From positions 68,395,645 to 68,459,644 of the forward strand of contig NC_090981.1 in the NCBI RefSeq assembly GCF_040807025.1: a stretch of DNA of 64,000 nt, given 5' to 3'. A program made the position numbers and the translations under genes. This document shows positions 50,301 through 60,227 of this stretch, piece after piece. The stretch comes from Struthio camelus. Lineage: Eukaryota; Chordata; Aves; Struthioniformes; Struthionidae. Under the pieces are notes generated by a model. The model saw nothing but the letters and a program-made list of their open reading frames with translations. It was not told where the DNA came from and made no database searches. The first letter of the stretch is position 1. Each line of letters opens with the position of its first letter.

Positions 50301-52605
50301 TTCAGATCAACCTATTTGAATAGGAAATAGGTAGAAGACGAAGACACCGTGTAATATTTTTACTAAAATATTACAGCATGAATAATATGACTGAAATGAA
50401 GCACTCTTATTAGAAAGCTAGTCTTGGGATGTTGGCTTGCCCTGAGAACATAGGAGAGAGTATTCCAAGGGCAAGTGCACACAGGAGTGTGTGCACATTT
50501 CTTTGCAGCATTATCACTTACAGGCTGTCCTGTTACTGCATGAATTGGCCGTGTATTGTAGTTAGTAAATAGTGCTGTCTCCTTACGTGGGCAAAAATAA
50601 TGTATTTTTTTGCTTTAATCACCATTGTTAGACAGGGGGGATTGCTCACGGAGGATGGGGCCAGCTGCGTAAGACTGCCTGAGAGACTGTGAGGAGTAAT
50701 AAGCAAATCAGACTTAAGAGTATTAAAGTAAGATTTTTCTACAGGCAGGTAAGGAGGACAGGGACGCTGAGAAGTTAGCTTGCGCCAGTTCATGTGCTGG
50801 AAGTGCTGGAGCAATCGGTAGTCCTCTCTGCTAAAAAAGAAGAATTAGAAGGCACTCCTTTGGATTCAGATGGGATTTCGGAATGGAAACAGCTACAGCT
50901 ACAGCTAAGTTGTGCTTATAAATAGACAGATTCTCACTGAGGGCTAAATAGCAAAAGCTGTACCTAGCTGCTAAATAGCAGATTAGTTCTGGTGAACTTA
51001 AATTTAAGCGAGCTTTGTTTCACCAGCCAGTGAATCAGCTGAAACCAACAAGCAAAACCGTCAAACGTCCAGATCACGATGGCACGATACAGGAAAAATG
51101 ACCGTGGCTGTAAAATAGTGGACATAAATGGCTTGTATAGCCTGTGCGGGCTTTCAAGTTGTGTTTTGGCAGAGGTTCTTTATAGGGAGCAGAGTTCGGA
51201 GTGTGCAGGGAAGAACCGGAGCTGGGTAGGTTCTCATATATCGAGAATGAATAAAGCTTGGTGTGTTTTTGGAACAGGCAAATGCTGGCATTTATACTAG
51301 GCTGAGTGGTACTGAAGGTGCAAGTGAGAGATCTGCAGGAACTGCAGATTGTGGCGTGCGGACTAATTTATATTGGGAAGTATATCTTTACTCGGACACG
51401 TGGTTGGGCTCTAGGTGAGCTGAAGCACTCAAGCGTCTGGCTGCGTTTTATTGCTCCACTAGAGCCGGCACTGAGCGTTAAGATTTCATGCTTGCTAAAG
51501 TTGAGAGGCATAAAGAATAACAGGCAGGTGACACTAATGTGATGTCACTGTGTTACTGCTCCAGTTCTATCGTGAAACAAAATTAGTAGAAACAGAAGGA
51601 TTTTCTGTTTGGTTTTGGAAGGCCGCTGCAACGAGCAGGAGCCTGGAAAAACTTGCATGTGAGAGCTTAAGCTGATTTGAAAAGATTCTGTTATCTGGAG
51701 AGTATCTGAGAAAGGTGTGAAAGCTGTACTTAAATGTTTACATTCACCTCTTCATTAAAATAAGAAGGCCTCAATTTTAAATCTGTTGGAGTAACTTGCC
51801 TATGGAAATTGCTGATACAGGAAGAAAGAATTAATAGATCTTGATGTTCTCCTCAATACCTGGGCCAAACACTCCACCTTGTATGTGGAAAAGAACTCTC
51901 CCTGTTCCGAGTAGGGCAACAGTTATCCTTTCTTTATTCATCCACTGTGGTTCAGGCTGTTACGTAACTATCTGTTGAAAGACTTGCTGTAATTTTTTTC
52001 TAAATATTTTGATAAGTATTCCTGTTGGACAAGCCCTACAGGTCTGCAATGATAAAGTACACTCCATGGCCGCTGAAATTTTCTATAAATGCAGACCTAG
52101 GTTTCACTTCCCAGGAGACCTTCTGATTTCCTGCAGGGTTTTTCCAGCTATTTTTTCACTATGCAAAGTCAAAATGCTAGGACAAACTTTGCAATTTAAT
52201 GTGGCTTTTTAGTATTTATATCCTGATATTACCCTGTAACAAGAACAGGAGTTTTGGCTCTGCCCAGAGGGAAATAGAATCCAGACAAACCAGAAGTCCA
52301 CATCTGTCAAATTCCTTTCATTAATTATCAGTAATAACATCACTGATATTACAGAGAGTTCAGTCTCAATCGTTTTAAAAATTCTTCCCAACAAACCTTT
52401 TCATTTTCACTGTAGCATACCATACTTTGAAACGAGTGCTGCTACTGGACAAAACGTGGAGAAGGCTGTGGACACTCTCCTGGACTTGATAATGAAACGC
52501 ATGGAGCAGTGCGTGGACAAGACACAAGTCTCTGACACCGCCAATGGAGGAAGCTCAGGAAAGCTAGATTCGGCAAAACCGGAGGAGAAAAAGTGTGCCT
52601 GCTAA
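44210..52605 (+). CDS. RAB27B: RAB27B, Rab small GTPase, five coding exons
   Basis: Joining 44210-44362, 46973-47058, 48457-48560, 50015-50138 and 52416-52605 gives 657 bases, 218 residues plus TAA, the usual RAB27B length. RAB27B acts on secretory granules and multivesicular endosomes, where in its GTP form it recruits effectors of the synaptotagmin-like, Slac2 and Munc13-4 families for docking and exocytosis. Visible motifs are the P-loop GDSGVGKT (16-23), effector region FITTVGIDF (38-46), the extended Rab27-type loop at 53-66, WDTAGQE (73-79) with catalytic Q78, NKAD (133-136), ETSA (161-164) and C-terminal CAC (216-218), a CXC double geranylgeranylation site. The start [10 protein letters not shown], the [15 protein letters not shown] loop and NKAD point to RAB27B rather than RAB27A ([14 protein letters not shown]). 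All splice sites are GT-AG and in phase; there is no frameshift, so the gene looks functional. Confidence 0.97.
44363..46972 (+). other. RAB27B: RAB27B intron between coding exons 1 and 2
   Basis: 2,610 bases, GT-AG. It holds a small CR1 fragment near 46,164-46,240 and an 18-base palindrome (GTCACTTT arms) at 45,951-45,968. Nothing else is recognised. Confidence 0.9.
46164..46240 (-). mobile_element. Short CR1 LINE 3' fragment
   Basis: ACCATAGAATAATTTAGGTTGGAAAGGACTTC followed by GTCTAATCCAATGCCC matches the extreme 3' end of CR1 on the minus strand, including the CATAGAAT octamer complement. Only about 75 bases remain. Confidence 0.8.
46973..47058 (+). CDS. RAB27B: RAB27B coding exon 2
   Basis: The acceptor is CTCTTTTTTAG. 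The 86 bases start with GTATAC and code for residues 52-80 (the last codon split), covering the long Rab27 loop and WDTAGQE of switch II. The donor is GAAAG|GTAATGAG. The split AG plus A of the next exon makes R80. Confidence 0.96.
47059..48456 (+). other. RAB27B: RAB27B intron between coding exons 2 and 3
   Basis: 1,398 bases, GT-AG, with a strong pyrimidine tract before the acceptor. No repeat or gene is recognised inside. Confidence 0.9.
48457..48560 (+). CDS. RAB27B: RAB27B coding exon 3
   Basis: The acceptor is CCTCTTCCTTCAG. The 104 bases code from the end of R80 through [15 protein letters not shown] and NVRNWM to the first base of S115. The donor is GATGA|GTAAGTAG, a near-perfect consensus. 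Confidence 0.96.
48561..50014 (+). other. RAB27B: RAB27B intron between coding exons 3 and 4
   Basis: 1,454 bases, GT-AG. About a quarter of it is a CR1 copy inserted in reverse orientation at 49,096-49,430. Confidence 0.9.
49096..49430 (-). mobile_element. CR1 LINE 3' end, relatively well preserved
   Basis: On the minus strand an open frame running through the element carries the hallmark end of the CR1 reverse transcriptase [22 protein letters not shown], then [14 protein letters not shown] and [15 protein letters not shown], ending near LCNML. The 3' tail shows two octamer complements, CACAGAATCACAGAAC, at 49,096-49,111. The copy lacks all but the last part of the ORF, so it cannot move. 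The intact frame suggests it is younger than the other copies here. It lies antisense within a RAB27B intron. Confidence 0.95.
50015..50138 (+). CDS. RAB27B: RAB27B coding exon 4
   Basis: The acceptor is TTTTTCCTTCTAG. The 124 bases complete S115 and code through [19 protein letters not shown] (NKAD guanine-specificity motif at 133-136) to the first two bases of G156. The donor is TATGG|GTGAGC. A 145-codon minus-strand frame overlaps this exon but is only its shadow. Confidence 0.96.
50139..52415 (+). other. RAB27B: RAB27B intron between coding exons 4 and 5
   Basis: 2,277 bases, GT-AG. It contains three ACAGCT units at 50,889-50,906 and no recognised mobile element or gene. Confidence 0.9.
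52416..52605 (+). CDS. RAB27B: RAB27B last coding exon
   Basis: The acceptor is TTTTCACTGTAG. The 190 coding bases complete G156 and give [18 protein letters not shown], the last helix [15 protein letters not shown], and a variable tail ending KKCAC. TAA is at 52,603-52,605. The CXC end is the double geranylgeranyl site used by Rab geranylgeranyl transferase. Human RAB27B ends CIC, so only the residue between the two cysteines differs. Confidence 0.97.
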
Positions 52606-55228
52606 ACTTCACCTCTAAACTGTGAGAGCCAATCAAAATATTTCATCAGAAAACGGTTGACCTACCACCAAATCCAAACCTGCTCTGTTGAGCCATGCAC
52701 AGAAGCAAAGTTGCATTGTTTTATTGGGATTGTGCTTTTTTTTTTCCTCCAAAGAACTGATTTAAAAACTAAAACCTGTGTCTCAGTGAGGCTCTTGTGA
52801 TGAAATAATTCTTCCTGATAGGTGCCATTTTCATGGAAAATTCTCCCCCATTTGCTTCCCCTCCCCACTCCCTTCCCCTCTCATCTTTATTTTAGATGTG
52901 ATCGGGATGCCGCATAGAGGAAAGTAGCTTTATTTTTTTAAAAAAAAGGAGGGAAAGAACCTATTGTCTATATAAACTGGTTATAGAAATTAAAGTGGAA
53001 GTGGGTGGTTTTCTAGGCCTGTGCCATTTTTCCACAGATTCCCGTTTCTTTATAATTCTTAATCTATATCAGGGACCACGCATTTTCTAAGGCAGAGATA
53101 CAAAAGATTGTATGTATGTGGCCTATTAAGAAAAACTTTATTACTTGCACAGAGTAAGCAATGCTGTGAATCTGTCCTGACTGAATCACTGATAAGTTGG
53201 TTAGTTAGGGGTGGGGGGGGGGTGTCTTTTGGGTTGGGCGGGGAGGAAGAAGGGGATTTAATTTTTAACAAATGAATCAGGGAATTGTGCAACATCGCTT
53301 GTGTTGCCAGTAATCCAAGCAGGGATTGGAGAGTTACAGGAAAAAGTATTGAGAGGAATTCTCACGCTGCAGGGACAGTTTAAAAAGAAAAGAGCATAAT
53401 CTATGGAAAAAGAGAAAAGCTGTATTTTGTGAAGCATCTTCTGAATCACCGGAAGCAAAAAAAATTTTTTCTCCCGTCTCCCACCTAAGGAAACCATCCT
53501 TTTTGGTTTTTTTTCCTTCAAATAACTGCATATCCCAGGTGGGACAGGGGAAAGAACTGGTGAACGTTTGCACTGTCTGAAAGCAAACTGCAGATTTCGT
53601 CGTGCCGGGGGAATCCCTAAGAAGTTCCTCCCTGTGGTTGTGTTGGGGCCTCGGCTCATTCAGGTTTTCAACAGAGAGAAGCTTTCTCATATTCTCTACA
53701 ACATGGAAAAATGGTGAAGTGGGGACTTGGAACGACAGGCTTCCACAACATGCCTGACGCTGGGTGAAAACGTATTGCGGAAGTCTGCAGCTATTTCAGA
53801 GGAATGGATAAAAAATATGCTACAGTAGAAAGGTAAAACGTGAAGGATTTCTTTTACAGATGAAAGCAACATCAAATGAAACAGCAAATCGCTCATTACA
53901 AGCAAAGACAAGTAGAGGCAAAATTAAAGAAAAATACTATATTTTTTAATTTGGTTTCAAAAATTATCCATATTTTAGCATATTGATTAGTCTACCCTGT
54001 CCTATCTTGTAGAATAGCAGTTCTGCTTATATGGAGCTGGTAGTTCAGGGTGTATTAGTGTTTAATGTGCTTTAAGCTACTGTCACTTGGAAGGGAGCAG
54101 ACTGGGAGAAAGAATGACTCTGTTAAAAAGTCAAGTTAAATTGGTTGGGTTGGCAGGACTGTAGACTTTCAGTTGTTTAAATGTAAAGCTCCGTAATGTT
54201 TTCAGCTTTGATTGATTCAGAATTGCAAACTTGATGAACAGCAAGCTCATAAAATGATCAGATGCTTCCCAGAAATTGAGAATTTACCAGCTACTTTGGT
54301 GAAAGAGCAACAGATTTTCTGCCCAGATCATAAAAGGACGTTTGCTTGATGATTTGGCATGTTAACAGCACAGATGGTACATCCATAGGAGCAGGCTCGT
54401 TGGGCGAGTAACCCAGTAGCCACAGTTACTGTACCAGGACAGAGATCTGGCTTGCAGACTGTAAAGATGATATAACTGATAGGTTATACTTAAGGGCTAC
54501 ATATCAGGAATACTATACAACCAGCTGTACTACACGACCTTTTATAGCCCGTAAAAAGCCCTAGCACCTCAAGAGATGCAAAAGCTACTGCGGCAGTCCG
54601 TAGGTGATTTCCCAGGCAGAAGGTGTAAGTAGACTGAAGTCCAAGCAGTGATGCTCAGACAGGTCCCTTACAATTACCTGAGATGTGTAGGTAAGGGACC
54701 GGAAGTTTGGGGTTTTTTCTGAAGTGAAGTTGTATTCTTTTTTTAATGTGTAGCATCTAACCTACGCATAATTTTTTTAAAAAATACTCCCTTTGTAGTA
54801 TCTCTTGAATTCATGAAAATAATGATCTGAGATTTTGCTGTCTCACTTTCAAAGAAATCTCTCGTTTCGTGGCATCAGGTTTTTGTCCACTGAGCAAGAG
54901 TGAAAGAGGTTGCTAAGAACACTAACGTGTTGCCAGTCAACAAAAAAATGTATTTCCCAAAGCCGCCTAAGTATAGCTTGTCCAGAAGCCTTTACGAAGC
55001 TTAAACTGATCTCGGTAGCTTCAGCAGTAGCCAGATGATTCATATAAAGGTGTGGAGAACCCTGAACCTGGCACTGTTTCAAAGCACCTTGAAGAAGCTC
55101 AGCTGCTTCCATTTATCCCAGCGGCTGCCGGGGCCTGGGAAGCTGCCGAAGGGCAGAATTTGGAAGATGCCACGTTGTGTATTGATGTCTTGGGCTTCGC
55201 AGTCATTTAAGCTTCTGCTTTCATTTTA

Positions 55229-55304
55229 TGAAAGATTGACCGATCATAGATAAAAATCTTTAGATCTTTCAATCCACAGATTTTTATCTATGATCTATCT
55301 TTCA
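55229..55304 (+). repeat. Strong hairpin (inverted repeat) in 3' UTR
   Basis: GATCATAGATAAAAATCT (55,242-55,259) pairs perfectly over 18 bases with 55,278-55,295. An outer 7-base stem, TGAAAGA at 55,229-55,235 with TCTTTCA at 55,298-55,304, is separated from it by an uneven internal bulge of six and two bases. The loop is 18 bases. The shape fits a hairpin-forming RNA or a palindromic MITE remnant. I do not recognise the family. Confidence 0.85.
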
Positions 55305-55359
55305 ATGTGTCTTTTTTTTTCCCCCCCTCTCGTTCCAACAACTTCTCTTCCAAACGCTG

Positions 55360-55515
55360 CTTTGCTCCCCGTCCCGGCGGTGCGCTGCTGGAGCTTGCTG
55401 GGCGCCGAGGCTGCGGGTCCCGCTCCTGCGCTTCCCGCGGAGCCTGGCTCCTGCTGCACCACGTGCCGAGCACCAGTCCCCGTCGAGGCAGCGGGCGCTG
55501 GAGGAGGTAGTGGGG
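55360..55515. other. GC-rich, CpG-containing patch in 3' UTR
   Basis: About 150 bases of very GC-rich sequence, with repeated CGG, GCGC and CCGCGG words, stand out sharply from the AT-rich UTR. The patch sits between the hairpin to its left and a T-rich run (about 55,559-55,574) to its right. Frames on both strands are open but low in complexity. It may be an inserted sequence or an internal regulatory element. Confidence 0.5.
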
Positions 55516-55803
55516 CTTAGGTGACATTTGACTTTTCGACCGCCTTTGCTGTCAGTGGATTTTTTTTTTTTTTTATAGACGGTCTCAAGGCAAAAAGGCA
55601 TTTGCCCCTCTAAAAAGAGGGGTTTCTGGGTGCCTCTTCTGCGATGGAGCAGCAGCAGCGTTTGCTGTCGTGGTGGCTTTATAGAAACCAACTGCCTTAA
55701 GCTGTTTTCTGAAGGCTAAATCTTACCTAACGTCTTGAATGTGTAAAAGGGGTTGTTCTACATACATTTAGATTGCAGGTGCTTGGACAATGTAAGAAAC
55801 TTT

Positions 55804-55809
55804 AATAAA
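55804..55809 (+). terminator. RAB27B: Proximal AATAAA polyadenylation signal
   Basis: AATAAA lies in TTTAATAAAAGCTG, about 3.2 kb after the RAB27B stop. It could give a shorter 3' UTR isoform. The following bases are T-rich (TATATGTGATTTTTG), compatible with a downstream element. Confidence 0.5.
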
Positions 55810-56981
55810 AGCTGTATTATATGTGATTTTTGCTAACTAACTACTAAATAGCAACTATTTGGGGCTCTGTTTTAAGGTAAGAGGTTTACTTCAGTTTGTG
55901 GATGTGACTAGTATTCAGCCTCTTGAGGTATAAACCAAAATATCTCTCTGTCTAGAGCTGAAATTTAAAAATTTGTATGCATGGTATACACCTGAGGAAA
56001 AGTAGCAAGCATAACAGTAAACGCAAGTGGCTGCTCTTTTTGTACAGGTGTGAACGCAGTAGGAGCTTCAGACCATGCTTTGATCTTTCTTAAAAAGAAG
56101 AGGAGGCGGGAAAAAAAAGGGGGTGGTGTAACTGATGTTGCTCTGAAAACGTTAAACTGGACAGTTTTACTTGACTGCCGAGACCTGACTTGAGGCATCT
56201 TCAAGTAGGAAGCCAAATTTTCACCGTTTCTTTCCTGTCTTTTGTAATTCTTCAGCTGTAAAAGACCGGTCCCCCTCCGCACAGCACACAGGCGTGCACA
56301 CCATGCACACCATACAGGATAGGTTGGTTGGTTTGTTTCCCATGGGATGTTGTTGACTCGGAACCATTCTCCTGGGTGCTGGGCAGATCTGTCACTATTT
56401 TATCATTATTAATATTGTTATCTTAACTATTTCAGGGCAATGGCAGTAGTTATTCTTTGCTATGTGCTTTTACTCCATGCAGGTACCTACTTATAACTTT
56501 AGAGAGCATCCCCTAAAGTTGTCACCCCCTCGTTGTGCGATAGGGCTTGGTGGACATCCTGTTCGCTGAAGGAAGCCTATTGTAGCTTACTCAGCTTATT
56601 TACGGAAGTTAAATTGTTCTTTGGTTTTGTTAAGGTATCTTTCAGATAAACACTAACCACTATCCTGTATCAATTACCTTTTAAATGTTTCCTTCTGTTA
56701 TGCTACTGTAAGCATGTTTTATGTTTGTCTTCACCAGATCTGTGTTATGCCTAGTGATATGAATGTGACCGAAACTCTCTTGAATGCAAATACTATTTTT
56801 CATTATAGAATGCCCCTTGATGGACGGTGGTGCTTGCTTACCACTGTTAATGTCATTTTGTTGTACCAAAGTACCCGTGGCTTCAAACCATAGTGTCAAA
56901 TGCTTCACTGGTGTCTGGGTTTGTGTAATGCAGTTGAGGAATGTAATGCTGTGATTTGGTTTCTGCACTGTTATTTTCAAA

Positions 56982-56987
56982 AATAAA
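56982..56987 (+). terminator. RAB27B: Distal AATAAA polyadenylation signal
   Basis: AATAAA is followed about 15-45 bases later by GTGTCTCAGCTGGTTG and a G11 run at 57,020-57,030. Such a GU/G-rich downstream element favours cleavage near 57,000. This is the best end point for the RAB27B transcript. Confidence 0.65.
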
Positions 56988-57009
56988 AATACATTTTTAA
57001 TCGGGTGTC

Positions 57010-58850
57010 TCAGCTGGTTGGGGGGGGGGGTGGAAACTTCTCCCTAGGGGCTACGGTCTAGGCACACGGCGTTCGGCAGCCGTGCCGAAGGGCAGGGCTG
57101 CTCTTTCCCTGCCAGCTCTGCTAGAGCTGGTCCCTGCCGGTCCTTTTAACTTGGCGCTAGTTCTTGTACCAGGTGCACGACCACGAAGCATTGAACGCGT
57201 AGGCCAGCGTGCAGCACGCCCCGCGTGGCAGCACGCAGCGTTCCCAGGTGAGCAGCTGCCTTAGGCCAGCTCAGACTTGTGTGAAAGGCTCCGGTTGCAG
57301 GGAAGCGGCTGCTGCTCTTTAGCCAAGATGGGTAAAGCACACCTATGATGTAGGTGCAGGGGCCCGTAAGATCGCCACTGTCCTGGCAGAGGACACATGG
57401 GGCAACTGTAATCCCTTCCCCCCCAAACTTAACAGTCACGCTCGGTTTCTCCAGAGAGTGCTGGGGGGGGGAGACAAAGGACACTAGTGAGGACACAGAA
57501 AGGGCTGTGCTACAAGTTATAGGGCTCACGCTCTTAAAAACGGCTCTCGTGAAGCTGGTGCTACCTGGGTGAGGCTCACCCTCAGCTGGTAGAATAGGAG
57601 CTTGAAGTCAGCTCCTCCATATCCATGTGCACCTTAGCTGCGTCAAGCCCCAGAGTGACACTATGCATGAGTAACATAGCTAAAGTAAGTTAGACAGAAA
57701 TGGGAACAAACTGAAACTTGGGATGGTTGTCTTATTTAAAGAATAACACTTTAAAAAAGAAAATTCTGCCATCTCTGTGAGGCACTGTTTAGAAGAAAAA
57801 TCCTCTTAAATTCTGCCATTCTTTGCTTTTTTCCTTTTTCCCCACAGTCCGTAGGAGTACAGTACACAGGTAAATGTGAATGTGCAAATATTGTCACTAC
57901 AGCAGGACATCTTTGGAGACAAAACTCACTGCATGGGGGGCAAAACATCTCTTGCGTGAGGAATGTTGATCATCAGGTCACTCCTGTGTTAAAGGAGAGA
58001 AAACGCTCACCCGCTCTCGCACATGAAGGAGCTGCTTTGGTAAATGATTGTGGCCAGTTTTTGGACGTAACATGCTAAACAGATGATTCCCAACTTGGAG
58101 GCAGGGGAGAAAAGCTCTAGCAAACTCACCTGAACACAGTGACCTTGTTAGTGGAGCGCTGCTGGCTTCCCCCAACCAGCAGCAGCCTAACAGTGACCTG
58201 TACTTGGGTATGTGTACGCAGGCCTGCTGCCAGCCCCTGCCCAGGGCTGCGTTTGCACTGAGCAGGGGTAAAGCATCAGGACCTGAACCACCTGCAGCAC
58301 CTAGGCTGAGGCTACACTGTGACTTGTCTCAGGTGTCACCATTTGATAAACTGAGCTAGAAATAAGGAGGTAAATGCCCAAAGTCTGGCATAACTGAAGC
58401 TAAGCACATGCACCAAAACAAACCAACCAACCAACCCACCCACCCAAAAAACAAAACAGTTTAAGGGAAAGAAAAACTAAGTGAGGAACTTCATACTTAA
58501 GCTGATTTGGGGGGGGGGGGGGTAAATTTCTTGTTTGCCACAGCAAGTTTTCAGGAAAGCAAGAGCCCGTTTAAAGCAGAAACTGGTAACTAACTTCCTT
58601 GTTGGCTGAGGGCACTGCTGGCAGCATGGTGGTGCTGCTCCTAAACCATGCTGTGCATGTACCTGTATCGCTGAAGTCCATTCTGACACAAACCCCGAGA
58701 CATCATAGAAGAGTTTAGGATGTAAGAGCCAGATGGAGGTCAGCTCCTCCAACCCTTACTGAAGCTCAGGATCCCAGCCAGCCATTAGTCTTGATTTCCA
58801 TGACATCAATTAGTTCATTATAAAGATGAGGTAGGGAAGTAGTGACTGAT
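57010..58850. other. Intergenic region between converging genes
   Basis: This is the spacer between the 3' ends of RAB27B (+) and CCDC68 (-). It includes a CpG-containing patch at 57,060-57,260, a CCAA/CCCA short repeat at 58,411-58,446 and a G14 run at 58,509-58,522. No gene or mobile element is recognised. The 127-codon minus-strand frame at 57,146-57,529 resembles nothing known. Confidence 0.55.
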
Positions 58851-60146
58851 GATGTAACAGGGTATCTAAAAGTTTATTTTAAAATAATCTTGCTTAAGAG
58901 AAATCTGAGCAGCAGCTAAAACTGATCCTCTGCTGCAGTCTGTATGATTGGAGCCCGTTCGCAGGCCACTGCTCAGCAGTGAGGCAGGTACATGCTGCAG
59001 CCTGCACTGCTGCAGGATGCAACAGCAGCAGCGGAGCAGCAACGTGTCTGCCCCCAGGCATGGCCAGGGACAGCTTTTGCCACTGGGACGGTCGAGGCAT
59101 TAATGAGCTCACTGCCTCTTCAGCTCTTGCCTTGCTTTCAGCTTTATTCTTCTAAATGCAGCTCTAAAGCACCACTTCTGTACCATGTTTCGTAAAAAAG
59201 CAGCAAGTGTTGAAGGTACTTTTGCAGCAGCAAAAAGATGTAGGAGTTAAGTATTGCACCACACCAAAAGAAGGTGGAAGACAAACATCCAGTTCATCTA
59301 GCTTTCTTGCTTCCTTATCCTGGTGAGCATCAAGTAAGGTGATGCTCCAAAGTCTCGTCGTGTGCTGCAAAAGAAAGCACAAGAAGGCCAAGATCATTCA
59401 AAAATCTTCTCAGGCCAAAGTCAAGCTTAAACCCACCAAAACACGGTCAATCGACTGCCCAACATCGTTTCTTGCAATCCAGGAAACGCTGCACAATTAC
59501 GGAGTTCTCAGTTGCGTGACTCATTCAGAGAGAGCCAGATTTACCCCCCTTTATTTAAACCCTGTTTTTCCTAGCAACCCAGGAAGACTCTACCCCTACA
59601 TACTGCACTAATTCAGTGGTTTATAACTATTGCCTTGCATATGGAGGAGCTGGCTTCAAGCTCCTATTCTGCCAACTGAGGGCAGAAACCTGAATCCAGA
59701 TCTACTATAATCAAGGAACATATACTCCAGAACAGCCTACCAAGTTACTTGGTTTCATAGGGTGAGTATAGCCTCTCCTGATTTGGTGTGGGTGCGTGCA
59801 CACCTCCCAGTTATTACAATCTGCCTTGTTTCACTTAATTTTAAACTGATGTACAAGCTGCTATAGATGCTTTTGGTTGCTCTGTTGAGCGTGAATCCCA
59901 TGCTGCATTCCAGATCAAATGGGGCAGGCATAAAGCTCCATCAGTTCATCAGTTACACTGTTAGCTAACGAGTTTGAAGTAGAGCTTGTGTTTTCTCTTT
60001 CCTTTATAAAGGAAATAATCAAATTTCATCCTTCAGGGGTTACTTCCAGCAAGGCCAGAATCAATTCTCTCAGAACTCTGCAGTAAAGTTTGGTGAGGCC
60101 TGCGGATAGCACGCACTCAGCTGACCGCGTGTGTGTTCAGAGACAC
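58850..60146 (-). other. CCDC68: Probable CCDC68 3' UTR and candidate poly(A) signals
   Basis: Downstream of the CCDC68 stop on the minus strand, AATAAA (plus-strand TTTATT) occurs at 59,550-59,555, 59,143-59,148 and 58,873-58,878. Any could end the transcript; the first gives a 3' UTR of about 600 bases. No coding frame is supported here. Confidence 0.45.
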
Positions 60147-60227
60147 TTACTCTGTCATGACACCTTTTGAAATTTTAGTCTTGGATTGGCCAGACCAGAA
60201 TTCCACTTTTTCTTTAAGTTCTTTATT
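60147..60227 (-). CDS. CCDC68: CCDC68 terminal coding exon
   Basis: On the minus strand, TTTTTTTTCTTTGCAG precedes 81 bases that read NKELKEKVEFWSGQSK and end GVMTE before TAA at 60,149-60,147. The acceptor is excellent. The exon starts in phase 0 and the previous exon ends in phase 0. The heptad pattern of the upstream exon continues in register across the junction (L at position d, V at a, W at d), which argues strongly that the two exons are joined. CCDC68 is a coiled-coil protein of centriole subdistal appendages involved in microtubule anchoring. Gene identity rests on the coiled coil plus conserved position next to RAB27B on the opposite strand. A possible alternative donor, AAAAG|GTGTCA, sits five codons before the stop. 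Confidence 0.75.
   Translation of the reverse strand, partial: NKELKEKVEFWSGQSKTKISKGVMTE

Larger units (their letters stand above)
52606..57005 (+). other. RAB27B: RAB27B 3' UTR
   Basis: About 4.4 kb run from the stop codon to the last good polyadenylation signal. A long 3' UTR is usual for RAB27B in other vertebrates. It contains A/T-rich sequence, a T-rich run, a strong hairpin at 55,229-55,304, a GC-rich patch at 55,360-55,515 and two polyadenylation signals. The end is inferred from signals, not from transcripts. Confidence 0.65.
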
